A stretch of DNA of 64,000 nt. Source: Bog-1340 sp964513515. GTDB taxonomy: Bacteria > Patescibacteriota > Minisyncoccia > Phycocordibacterales > GWA1-40-21. Location: NCBI GenBank assembly GCA_964513515.1, contig CAZEMP010000002.1, positions 1 through 64,000 on the forward strand, in the 5' to 3' direction. Positions 9,008-17,413 of the stretch are shown one piece after another. The notes below the pieces were generated by a model. That model saw nothing but the letters and a program-made list of their open reading frames with translations. It made no database searches and was not told where the DNA came from. Position 1 is the first letter of the stretch. Every line of letters starts with the position of its first letter. A program made the translations under genes and the position numbers.

Positions 9008-9589
9008 CTACAAATGACTCTCTTTGAGTGCGTTGTTGATATCAAGAATTGCCATTTTTTTCTTATCATCAAATAAATTTAGCTTTTTTACAGAAAGATC
9101 ATTGTCCATGACAAAATCAAATAGATCAAAAGATTTTTTAAAATATCCGAGATGATACAAGATTCTTAAAACAGTTATTGTTTCTAAATTGTGTATATCG
9201 TCAACAGATAATTCATTTTTTAGGAGAAAATTATAAAAAGACTCAACACTGTTAAATAAGGCCTCATTTTTTTCTTCTCCGTGTAGTAATCTCAAAAGTA
9301 AAGAGAAGGTGTTCTTAATAGCAATAAGCTTACTGGTATCGGAAACGCTTATATATTCCAGTGTTTCAGCACCCACAACGCGCCATACATCCCTTCCCCT
9401 TACCAAAGATAGACTGGCGAGCAAATAATCCTGCAAATGACCTTTTAGCTTGGACTTTTGTAGACGCACACCTTGAGCAGTAGCTTTTATAAAACCAAGA
9501 TCACAGGTTAATAAAAGATAGTATTTATTTGCCTCCCCTGTCGCCAAACCTTTTATAATGAAAGCCTTGGTCGTATATATGTGATGCAT
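9008..9589 (-). CDS. recO: DNA repair protein RecO
   Basis: 193 residues with the RecO N-terminal OB fold (IYTTKAFIIKGLATGEANKY; LGFIKATAQGVRLQKSKLKG) and a reduced helical C-terminal domain. It is shorter than the typical 230-250 residues and lacks the CxxC zinc cluster seen in many RecO proteins. RecO helps load RecA on SSB-coated DNA; recA and ssb are both in this window. It lies 22 bases after ileS on the same strand, so probably the same transcript. Confidence 0.88.
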   Translation of the reverse strand: MHHIYTTKAFIIKGLATGEANKYYLLLTCDLGFIKATAQGVRLQKSKLKGHLQDYLLASLSLVRGRDVWRVVGAETLEYISVSDTSKLIAIKNTFSLLLRLLHGEEKNEALFNSVESFYNFLLKNELSVDDIHNLETITVLRILYHLGYFKKSFDLFDFVMDNDLSVKKLNLFDDKKKMAILDINNALKESHL

Positions 9590-9611
9590 ATGTATTCAGA
9601 AAAGAAATATT

Positions 9612-12600
9612 TTATTCTAAAAGCATTCTTGCCTTTAATCCATCTAGTTCAACAAGGTCTCCTCCATTGATTTGCTCAAAAGATATTTCTTTCAATCCTG
9701 TAACTTTTGAAATCTCATCATTGAACTTATTAAATATTTTCTTACCAACCTCGTCTATATCAACAACAAGATCAACCGTATCGGAAGGATTAAGTTTTTT
9801 ATTTTTTCTCATCTCCTGGATTGCCCTTATAATATCTCTTACAAGACCTTCTTCTTTCAACTCTTCTGTAAGAGTTGTGTCGAGTAAAACAGCATCATCA
9901 ATTGATTGGTCGAAGACAACTTCTTTTACATTTACCTCTTCTTTTATAAGACTATGAAATAGCTTATTAGCTTTCAACTTTTCATTTTTTACTTTTAGTT
10001 TTGCGAGCGGTTGTCTTACTTTTATTCCCGCTTTTGCGCGCGCCTCGAGACCTAGAGATACTATAAGTCTGGTTTCTTTCATATTTTCTAATATCTCTGA
10101 TTCTTCAGTAGAAAGATCGCCCACAAATGTATCTGACCAATTTTCCAAATGAACGCTTTCCTTCTCCATACCTCCTGTTATTTTCAAATATAAATCTTCT
10201 GAAATAAACGGCATTGAAGGAGCTATAAGTTTGGAAAATTCCAAAATTACAGTTCTGGTTGTTTGCATTGCAGAATTTCTGTCTTCCGCATCCTCAGATT
10301 TGAATCTGTCTCTTGATCTTCGTAAATACCACGTTGAAAGATCGTCAACAAAATCTCCTATCGGTCTTGTTGCTCTGTCCAACTCATAATTATCTGTGGC
10401 TCTTGTTATGCTTGTTGCTATTTCTTTTAATCGAGCAAAAATCCAAGCATCTAATACGTTTTTCGATTTAAATTTCTTTTTAAGATCCAAATCAAAACCG
10501 CCATACATTTCAAAAAATGTATAAACATTCTGAAGTCTCATAATAATTTTCTTCAAAATCTCATCTACATTTTTATTTGAAAATTTTAAATCTTCAGCTT
10601 TCATAACCGGAGAGGACAAAAGGTAGTACCTTAGTGCATCAGCGCTATAGGTGGATACTATATCCATTGGATCTGGATAATTCTTCAATCTTTTTGACAT
10701 TTTTTGACCATCTTCTGCAAGAACAGTTCCGTTTACCACCACATTCTTGTATGAAGACTCACCAAAAAGTGCCACAGAAAGTACAAGCATTGAATAAAAC
10801 CAACCTCTCGTCTGATCTATTCCTTCTGCAATAAAATCTCCTGGATAACCAATATTTTTTTCTGGATTAAATTTCTTGAGATTTTCAAATGGATAATGAG
10901 ATTCTGCAAATGGCATTGATCCAGATTCAAACCAGCAATCAAAAACTTCAGGTACTCTTTTCATCTCTCCTTTGCATGTACATTTTAAGATTATTTCATC
11001 TATAAATGGTCGATGCATATCGAGCTCATAGTTTCTATTGTGAGGTATCGGAGCAAAAGGAATTTCTTTTATCTCGGAATTTTCTATAAAAGCCGTTTTG
11101 TCTTTTCTAATAGACATTGCTTCAGTAGGTGTCATACCACCAGCTCCTGCATACATAAGCCAGATTGGAGTATTGTGAGAAACAATTAAAATATTCTTGC
11201 CTTCATGTTTTTTATCTATATCGTAAAGGAAATCTGTCATTCTGTTCTTAACAATCATATAATTCTCCCCTCCCTTGGGAGTCTTTGTAAATTTTGCCGC
11301 ACGAGATTCAAAAAATGCCTGATATTCAGCGTCTGGTTTTCCATCCATTTCTCCAACAAAGATTTCGTGCAAACGTTCATCATAAACTATTTTATCTTTT
11401 GAATAATTAATTTGTTCTGCTATTATTTCTGCAGTTTCTTTTGTTCTCATAAATGGAGAACAATATATAAAATCTATTTTTTCCTTCGAAAGATTTTTTG
11501 CAGCAAGTACTGCTTGTTCCTTCCCCTTTTCTGTTAGATGATTAACAGTTTTCGGATTTGAACTTAGTATTTGTTTAACATTACTATCAGCTTCGCCATG
11601 TCTAACTACCAAATATTTATTTTTATTTGTTGTCCTTTCTTTTATTTCTTTAATCGATCCGATAAATTCTTTTTCATTACAACTTGTGCACCTCCAAACT
11701 GGGAGAGGTGCTCCCCAGAATCTGGATCTAGAAATTGACCAATCTCGAGCCCCTTCAAGCCATTTTCCAAATCTTCCATCACCAACTTCGGCAGGGACCC
11801 ATTTTATTTTCTTATTTGCCCCTGCAAGCTTATCCTTAAATTTTGTGACTTCAACAAACCAAGAACTCGTAGCATAATTGAGAAGTGGAGTGTCACATCT
11901 ATAACAATGAGGATATGAGTGTACAAATTTTTCTTTTGCATAAAGCGTTCCCTTTCCAGCTAAATATTTTATTATTTCTATATCGGCAAGTTGTGGATTT
12001 TCGATTGGTTTTACTTTTGCACCTGCAAAATCTTTTACTTCTGACTTGAAGCGTCCATCTGTTCCAACATGTTGAATAAATGGTAACTTTTTCTCTTTTC
12101 CAAGATTCATATCGTCTTCTCCAAAAGCCGGAGCAATATGAACAATGCCTGTACCATCTTCTGTGGTTACAAAAGATGCGTCATATACTTTAAAAGCATT
12201 TTCTTTATTTTTTAATTCATTATTATTGTAATAATCAAAAAGTGGTTTATATGACATTCCTATCAAAGCTTTTCCCTCAGTCTTTTCAACTATTTCATAT
12301 GTATCTTTAATTGTAGATAATCTAGATTCTGCAAGAATAAATTTATCTTTACCAATTTTTACTTTTACATAATCAACTTCAGGATTTACTGCTAAAGCTA
12401 CATTTCCTGGTAAAGTCCAAGGGGTAGTCGTCCAAGCTAGAAAATATGTTCCAGGTTCATCCATTAGCTCAAATTTGGCAGTAACAGATATGTCAGTAAT
12501 GTCTTTATAACCTTGACTCACTTCAAAGTTTGAAAGGGTGGTTCCACAATGAGGACAAAGATGCATAGCCTTAAAACCTTCATACACTAAACCTTTTTTA

Positions 12601-13112
12601 TGTAATTCTTTAAAAATCCACCATACAGTTTCAGTGTATGACGGATTCATGGTTCTATAATCATTTTCCATGTCTACAAAACGACCCATACGAGGGATGA
12701 TCTTTTTCCATTCATCTGCATAGGTAAAAACTTTGCTTCTAGCCAAGTCATTAAATTTCTCAAGACCAAAATCCTCAACGTCTTTTTTAGATTTTAAACC
12801 AATTTCTTTTTCAACAATATTTTCAATAGGAAGGCCGTGACAATCCCAACCCCAACGACGAGCAACATGTTTGCCTTTCATAGTCTGATATCTGCCAATA
12901 TAATCTTTCATTGTCCCAGCAAGAATATGACCATAGTGTGGAAGACCGGTAGCAAAAGGAGGGCCATCATAAAAGACGAACTCACCATTTGGAGAATCTT
13001 TTTCTAAAGATTTCTTAAAAATTTCTTTTTCTTGCCAAAACTTTAGTATTTCCTCTTCTCTTTCGGCAATCTTGCTTTTTAATATAGGTTTTTCCTGATT
13101 ATTTTCACTCAT
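9612..13112 (-). CDS. ileS: Isoleucyl-tRNA synthetase with an embedded histidine-phosphatase domain
   Basis: 1166 residues. Class I HIGH-type signature HYGH at residues 59-62, CP1 editing domain at roughly 190-400 (FLAWTTTPWTLPGNVALAVN; GTGIVHIAPAFGEDD) and KMSKR at 804-808, followed by the anticodon-binding helices. The family context (DLHRPFIDEI-like segment, VPEVFDCWFESGSMPFAE) resembles the eukaryotic-like IleRS type. Between IGSIKEI (about 490) and the segment beginning near 692, where other IleRSs have only a short linker, about 195 residues form a complete phosphoglycerate-mutase/histidine-phosphatase domain: RHGE 504-507, CSPFMRTKETA with Arg556, LHEIFVGEMDG near 581-591, and SHNTP with His646. 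The frame is uninterrupted, so it is one polypeptide. Zinc-type CxxC pairs flank the insert (CTSC; CTCKGEM). Function of the insert is unknown. Confidence 0.95.
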   Translation of the reverse strand: MSENNQEKPILKSKIAEREEEILKFWQEKEIFKKSLEKDSPNGEFVFYDGPPFATGLPHYGHILAGTMKDYIGRYQTMKGKHVARRWGWDCHGLPIENIVEKEIGLKSKKDVEDFGLEKFNDLARSKVFTYADEWKKIIPRMGRFVDMENDYRTMNPSYTETVWWIFKELHKKGLVYEGFKAMHLCPHCGTTLSNFEVSQGYKDITDISVTAKFELMDEPGTYFLAWTTTPWTLPGNVALAVNPEVDYVKVKIGKDKFILAESRLSTIKDTYEIVEKTEGKALIGMSYKPLFDYYNNNELKNKENAFKVYDASFVTTEDGTGIVHIAPAFGEDDMNLGKEKKLPFIQHVGTDGRFKSEVKDFAGAKVKPIENPQLADIEIIKYLAGKGTLYAKEKFVHSYPHCYRCDTPLLNYATSSWFVEVTKFKDKLAGANKKIKWVPAEVGDGRFGKWLEGARDWSISRSRFWGAPLPVWRCTSCNEKEFIGSIKEIKERTTNKNKYLVVRHGEADSNVKQILSSNPKTVNHLTEKGKEQAVLAAKNLSKEKIDFIYCSPFMRTKETAEIIAEQINYSKDKIVYDERLHEIFVGEMDGKPDAEYQAFFESRAAKFTKTPKGGENYMIVKNRMTDFLYDIDKKHEGKNILIVSHNTPIWLMYAGAGGMTPTEAMSIRKDKTAFIENSEIKEIPFAPIPHNRNYELDMHRPFIDEIILKCTCKGEMKRVPEVFDCWFESGSMPFAESHYPFENLKKFNPEKNIGYPGDFIAEGIDQTRGWFYSMLVLSVALFGESSYKNVVVNGTVLAEDGQKMSKRLKNYPDPMDIVSTYSADALRYYLLSSPVMKAEDLKFSNKNVDEILKKIIMRLQNVYTFFEMYGGFDLDLKKKFKSKNVLDAWIFARLKEIATSITRATDNYELDRATRPIGDFVDDLSTWYLRRSRDRFKSEDAEDRNSAMQTTRTVILEFSKLIAPSMPFISEDLYLKITGGMEKESVHLENWSDTFVGDLSTEESEILENMKETRLIVSLGLEARAKAGIKVRQPLAKLKVKNEKLKANKLFHSLIKEEVNVKEVVFDQSIDDAVLLDTTLTEELKEEGLVRDIIRAIQEMRKNKKLNPSDTVDLVVDIDEVGKKIFNKFNDEISKVTGLKEISFEQINGGDLVELDGLKARMLLE

Positions 13113-13138
13113 ATATATGATAAAATCACTGAATTTTT

Positions 13139-13221
13139 ATTGTATCCCGTTAGAGGTCAAAATTCAAATGAAATGAATTTTGCAGAAACGAAAGGTTTCT
13201 GACCTCTAACGGGATTGTATC
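13139..13221. mobile_element. MITE-like branched inverted repeat upstream of ileS
   Basis: Outer arms of 15 bp (13144-13158 and 13201-13215, TCCCGTTAGAGGTC type) enclose two small hairpins, one built on AAAATTCA/TGAATTTT and one on AGAAA/TTTCT, giving a cloverleaf-like fold. The 8-base direct repeat ATTGTATC flanks the element (13139-13146, 13214-13221), as a target-site duplication would. It could instead be a structured leader of ileS, since it lies 27 bases before that gene. Confidence 0.5.
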
Positions 13222-13236
13222 AGTTTTTGAAAAAAG

Positions 13237-13273
13237 AAAAAGACCAGGTTCGCATAGCGAACCTGGTCTTTTT
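13237..13273 (-). terminator. Terminator downstream of argS
   Basis: 17-bp perfect arms around loop ATA (A-run, GACCAGGTTCGC / GCGAACCTGGTC, T-run). A strong intrinsic terminator shape. Confidence 0.88.
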
Positions 13274-13290
13274 TATATTTTGAGTTTTCC

Positions 13291-13317
13291 TTATACTTAT
13301 ACTAAATACTTATACTA
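13291..13317 (-). repeat. Dispersed ACTTATACT-type repeat after argS
   Basis: Between the argS stop and its terminator stands a pseudo-tandem run of TTATACTTATACTAAATACT. Similar runs occur at 28346-28375, 38221-38247 and 63258-63285, each time at the 3' end of a minus-strand gene. Confidence 0.6.
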
Positions 13318-13322
13318 TGCCT

Positions 13323-15029
13323 TTACATCTTCTCTGGCACCTCAATACCAAGCAAATTAAGGCCTTCTTTTATAACAATCGAAAAAGCTTCTGTTAAAGC
13401 CACCTTATAGGAAGATTCGTCTTCATTTTTATCTACAATTTTTCCAAGAGCATAAAAACTATTAAAAGATGAGGCAAGTTCTACAAGATATGTGGCGATG
13501 TAATGCGGCGAATACTCATTCCCTGCTCGCTCCACCACTTCTCTAAATCTATAAAGAATTTTTTCTAAAGCTAAAACTTCATTTTTGTTAGAAAACTTTT
13601 TCCAATCAATCTTTTTTATTTTTTCTTCCTTAGCTTTTCGTAGGATAGATCTTGCTCTTACATATGAATATTGCAAATATGGTCCTGAATCACCTTCAAA
13701 AGATATTGATTTATCAAAATCAAAAATAATATCTTTTCCATTTACCTGTTTAAGGATTGAGTATTTTAATGCTCCCACAGCCACTTTCTCGGCGACCTGT
13801 TCTTTCTCTTTTTTTGTCATTCCCCTACCATCCATTTTCTCAAGAACTTTCATTTTTACGTCATTTAGCAAAGAGATAGCAGTGATAACATCTCCGGTCC
13901 TTGAAGACATTTTACCATCTGGAAGACGAAGCATGCCGTGAGAGAGATGTACTGTCTTTGCTGCAAGTTCTGGAAAAACAAAACTCATCGCCTTCAAAAG
14001 TACTTTAAAATACTCGTTTATCTCGTTACCTGTTATAACAATAGACTTATTATATTTTGTTTTATTAAACTTTATCTTTGCAAGACCAAGTTCTTTTGCT
14101 TCATATGTAGGAAGGCCTTCAGAATTTATAAAAACTCTTGTATGTAAGCCATAATTTTCTCCTCTGAAAATAACTGAGTTATTGTCCCCTCTCTCAAAAA
14201 TCTTACCGATATTTTCTTCTACTATCTTCTTTCCAAAATCTCCAGTCTCACTTTCAAAAAAGTAATTATCAAATTTTGTACCAAAAATTTTATACATTGA
14301 TTCAAAATATTTCAAACTTATTTTTCTTCCACTTTTGTAAAGTTTCTCTACTTCTTTGTTTGAATGATTATATATCTCTTTATTTATTTCTATAATTTCT
14401 CTCTTGATTCTTTCATCTCTTTCATATGAAGTGGACCCGAGCATATAAGCCTTTCCTAGATCTGAAGCTTCTTTTATATTGCCTATAATATTTTTCATGC
14501 CCCAAATAGCTTTAGCTACATGAAGACCAACATCTCCTTGATAACAGGCTCGTATCACCTTTGCTCCATTGGCTTCTGTTATTCTTGCGATAGCTTCTCC
14601 TATTGAATTACTCATCAAATGTCCAATGTGAAATTCTTTAAAAGGATTTGGGTCTGTATACTCAATAACAGTTTTTTCACCTTTAAGATTTTTATTGAGA
14701 CCAAACTTACTTTCAACTTTTAGCACCTCTTTTGTTTGTAAAATAAAAAATTCTGGCGATAAATAAAAGTTTATGAAACCTGGCCCAGCAACTTCTGCCT
14801 TTAGAAGCTCTTTTGGTTTTCTTTCTAGAATTTCTGCAACTATTTTTTCTGCCAATTCCCTAGGATTTTGTGATACTTGCTTTGCCAAAACCATAGCAAT
14901 ATTACTTGAGTAATCGCCATGCGTTAGCTCTTCTGGGTGTTCTAGATTTATCTTAGAAACTTTAGATTCTTCAATCTTGAGGCTCCAAAGTGCTGTTTTT
15001 ATTGATTTTTCTAATACATCTCGAATCAT
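13323..15029 (-). CDS. argS: Arginyl-tRNA synthetase
   Basis: 568 residues. The N-terminal Add-1 domain contains LEHPEELTHGDYSSNIAMVL. The HIGH motif lies in NPFKEFHIGHLMSNSIGEA near residues 127-145, and RLPDGKMSSRTGDVITA replaces the usual KMSKS, as is common in ArgRS. The C-terminal DALR anticodon domain holds SGPYLQYSYVRARSILRKA and ends EGLNLLGIEVPEKM, the normal family ending. It charges tRNA-Arg. It is a stand-alone leftward gene, divergent from the DUF5671 gene, with its own terminator. Confidence 0.97.
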   Translation of the reverse strand: MIRDVLEKSIKTALWSLKIEESKVSKINLEHPEELTHGDYSSNIAMVLAKQVSQNPRELAEKIVAEILERKPKELLKAEVAGPGFINFYLSPEFFILQTKEVLKVESKFGLNKNLKGEKTVIEYTDPNPFKEFHIGHLMSNSIGEAIARITEANGAKVIRACYQGDVGLHVAKAIWGMKNIIGNIKEASDLGKAYMLGSTSYERDERIKREIIEINKEIYNHSNKEVEKLYKSGRKISLKYFESMYKIFGTKFDNYFFESETGDFGKKIVEENIGKIFERGDNNSVIFRGENYGLHTRVFINSEGLPTYEAKELGLAKIKFNKTKYNKSIVITGNEINEYFKVLLKAMSFVFPELAAKTVHLSHGMLRLPDGKMSSRTGDVITAISLLNDVKMKVLEKMDGRGMTKKEKEQVAEKVAVGALKYSILKQVNGKDIIFDFDKSISFEGDSGPYLQYSYVRARSILRKAKEEKIKKIDWKKFSNKNEVLALEKILYRFREVVERAGNEYSPHYIATYLVELASSFNSFYALGKIVDKNEDESSYKVALTEAFSIVIKEGLNLLGIEVPEKM

Positions 15030-15100
15030 ACAGACTACATAATACTCTATATTAAGAAAAAAGTGTATAATTGATCCGTTATCAATTAAATATAAAATTT

Positions 15101-16042
15101 ATGGAAAATAGACAAAAAACAACAGCAAAAGATTTCTTCCTTTATCTAGGAATAATCATTGGTCTTTATGTAAGCTCAATAAGTTTTTTAATGTTAGTCT
15201 TTCAAATAATAGATAAATTATTCCCATTAAGCGGTGAATATTATTGGGGTTTTGATTCGTCTGTCAGAAGCAGTTTGGCTTCACTTATAATATTCTTCCC
15301 TGCATTTCTTTACGTTTTATATCTAGCCAACAATGATTTAAAACTCTATCCAGAAAAAAAAGAAATGTGGGTTAGAAGATGGATGATATTTCTTACTCTG
15401 TTTGTAGCAGGACTCACCATTGCTATAGACTTAACAACACTAATATATAGATTTCTTGGAGCTGAAGATCTAACACTTAGATTCTTTCTAAAAGTTTTCT
15501 TTGTATTAGCTGTTGCTATTACAGTATTTAAATCTACACTTTACGATCTAAAAAGAGATACCTTTGAGTATACAAAAAACATGAAAGTTTACAGTGCTAT
15601 TATTAGCTTTGTTGTTTTAATTAGTATTATATATGGAGTTGTACTTATCGGATCACCGGCTCAACAAAGAGCAAAAATGTTGGATGAGCAAAGGGTTAAT
15701 GATTTATCAAGTATTCAAAGTCAAATAGTTTATACACAATGGCAAAACAAGGGAGAAGTACCGGCAAATCTAGACGCGCTTAGGGATCCTATAAGTGGAT
15801 ATATGTTACCAACAGATCCAGAAACAAATGAAAATTATGGATATAAAATGATTTCAAAAAATAGCTTTGAACTTTGTGCAACGTTCAAAACAGTTAGTAT
15901 GTCAGCACAAAATGTAATTACAAAACCATATCCGTATTTTGATGGAGGAACAAATGAAAACTGGCAACACGGCGCAGAAAAAACTTGTTTTACAAGAACT
16001 ATAGATGATAAGCTTTATCCGATAAACCAAAGAAAAATTTAA
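15101..16042 (+). CDS. DUF5671-type membrane protein with a pseudopilin-like C-terminal domain
   Basis: 313 residues from the ATG at 15101; an in-frame TTG 30 bases earlier is less likely. The N-terminal part (TAKDFFLYLGIIIGLYVSSI) matches the DUF5671 pattern common in CPR genomes. Four transmembrane helices are apparent (about 10-35, 55-80, 90-115, 120-140), then one more at 165-185 (SAIISFVVLISIIYGVVLI). After it a soluble domain of ~120 residues (DEQRVNDLSSIQSQIVYTQW; GEVPANLDALRDP) resembles the globular part of type II pseudopilins. Function unknown. It converges on the flavoprotein gene with a 4-base overlap. Confidence 0.8.
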   Translation: MENRQKTTAKDFFLYLGIIIGLYVSSISFLMLVFQIIDKLFPLSGEYYWGFDSSVRSSLASLIIFFPAFLYVLYLANNDLKLYPEKKEMWVRRWMIFLTLFVAGLTIAIDLTTLIYRFLGAEDLTLRFFLKVFFVLAVAITVFKSTLYDLKRDTFEYTKNMKVYSAIISFVVLISIIYGVVLIGSPAQQRAKMLDEQRVNDLSSIQSQIVYTQWQNKGEVPANLDALRDPISGYMLPTDPETNENYGYKMISKNSFELCATFKTVSMSAQNVITKPYPYFDGGTNENWQHGAEKTCFTRTIDDKLYPINQRKI

Positions 16043-17346
16043 TTTTTGATCTGTAATTGTTTTGCAGCTGACTTTCCTGCTACATAGCCGGTAGTCCAAC
16101 AAAGCTGAAGTGAATAACCACCAGAAGGTCTATCAAAATCCAATATGTCCCCTATTAAAAATAAGTTGTCATAGAGCTTGGATTTCATTTCTTTAAAATC
16201 CAGTTCGTTTAGATCTACCCCACCACTTGAAATGATGGCTTTGTCATATCCGAGCAATCTATCTACAGTAAGTTCGAACTTTTTAAAAGTCTCCACAATA
16301 GCGAATCTTTCTGCCCTTCTGACTTCATTTGCAAACCAATCACTGTCCATACTCATAAGTGAAATCATCTTTAGATAGACTTTTTCGGGCACTTCTTTAA
16401 AAACTAAGTTCTTTAATTTCTTTTTTGGGTTTTGTTCAAAAACATTGAGCACATTTTGATGCATCACATCAAGACCTATTCCTGGGAAAAAATCTATTGC
16501 AACTTTTACTTTGTTCTCACCTTCATACTCTGTACCTTCAAGTAATTCACCGATCATTTTGCTCATATTAATAATAGTAGGTCCAGATAATCCCTCGTGA
16601 GTAAAAAGTATTCTTCCGACTTTACCATGCATTTTTTTACCATTATGCCAGATAGATACACCGACATTATCAAGTGTAATTCCTGCGAGATCTTTCACCC
16701 ATTCTTCTTTTGTCTTTATTGGTACAAGTGATGGGTTTGCTTCAACAACCTTATGCCCTATCTCTTTAAGCCATTTAAAACCATCTCCTGTAGAACCTGT
16801 CTCTGGACGAGATTTTCCTCCAGTAGCTAATATAAAATTCTTGGCTTTAATCTCATTTCCATCTTCAAGTATTACAGATTCGATTTTCTTTTTTGATTGC
16901 TTAAGGTGCGATACACCAACACCAACTCTAAATTCAACTCCATTATCTTCACAAGATTTTGTAAGCGCCTCCAAAACATCTGATGACTTATCTGATACTG
17001 GAAAAATGCGAAAAAGATTTTCTACTTTTGTTTTTACACCGAGCCCTTCAAAAAATCGTATAGCATCATTATTATCAAAAACAGAAAATGGTGTAAAAAG
17101 AAAATTTCCCTTCTTTCCATATTTTGAAATAAGGGTTCGCGGGTTGGGTTCGCCATTAGTCATGTTGCATCTTCCCCCTCCTGAAATAAGAAGCTTTTTG
17201 CCCATTATTTCATTCTTTTCAAGTAAAAGTACCTTCGCCCCATGTTTTCCTGCAGTACTTGCAGCCATAAGACCTGCGGGGCCACCACCTATCACAACCG
17301 TATCCCATATATTTGATTTTGTAGCTTTTTTGACCATCAACGACAT
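16039..17346 (-). CDS. BaiN/HI0933-like NAD(P)/FAD-dependent oxidoreductase
   Basis: 435 residues. The Rossmann FAD motif GGGPAGLMAASTAG starts at about residue 19, followed by the family signature KKLLISGGGRCNMTN, a mid-region NFILATGGKSRPETGSTGDG and the C-terminal FAD contact LFLIGDILDFDRPSGGYSLQ. This family (YhiN/BaiN) reduces unsaturated substrates or acts on flavin-linked redox; the substrate cannot be stated. Length is close to the family's ~400. A Met at residue 4 is an alternative start. It lies 67 bases downstream of glyA, behind that gene's terminator. Confidence 0.92.
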   Translation of the reverse strand: MSLMVKKATKSNIWDTVVIGGGPAGLMAASTAGKHGAKVLLLEKNEIMGKKLLISGGGRCNMTNGEPNPRTLISKYGKKGNFLFTPFSVFDNNDAIRFFEGLGVKTKVENLFRIFPVSDKSSDVLEALTKSCEDNGVEFRVGVGVSHLKQSKKKIESVILEDGNEIKAKNFILATGGKSRPETGSTGDGFKWLKEIGHKVVEANPSLVPIKTKEEWVKDLAGITLDNVGVSIWHNGKKMHGKVGRILFTHEGLSGPTIINMSKMIGELLEGTEYEGENKVKVAIDFFPGIGLDVMHQNVLNVFEQNPKKKLKNLVFKEVPEKVYLKMISLMSMDSDWFANEVRRAERFAIVETFKKFELTVDRLLGYDKAIISSGGVDLNELDFKEMKSKLYDNLFLIGDILDFDRPSGGYSLQLCWTTGYVAGKSAAKQLQIKN

Positions 17347-17360
17347 ATTATGTCAAAAAC

Positions 17361-17399
17361 AACAAAAAAGCGAGTTCTTTTGAGAATTCGCTTTTTGTT
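17361..17399 (-). terminator. Terminator downstream of glyA
   Basis: AACAAAAAGCGAATTC-type stem with one G-T wobble and a short loop, then T-run; sits between the glyA stop and the flavoprotein start. Confidence 0.8.
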
Positions 17400-17413
17400 A
17401 AAATTTTATTTAA

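Noticed and set aside
13139..13221. T-box leader for ileS
   Set aside because: No T-box sequence (AGGGTGGNACCGCG-type) or specifier loop could be found; the structure looks like terminal inverted repeats.
15071..15100. TTG start extending the DUF5671 protein by ten residues
   Set aside because: The ATG at 15101 gives the normal family N-terminus, and the extra residues are not hydrophobic or conserved-looking.
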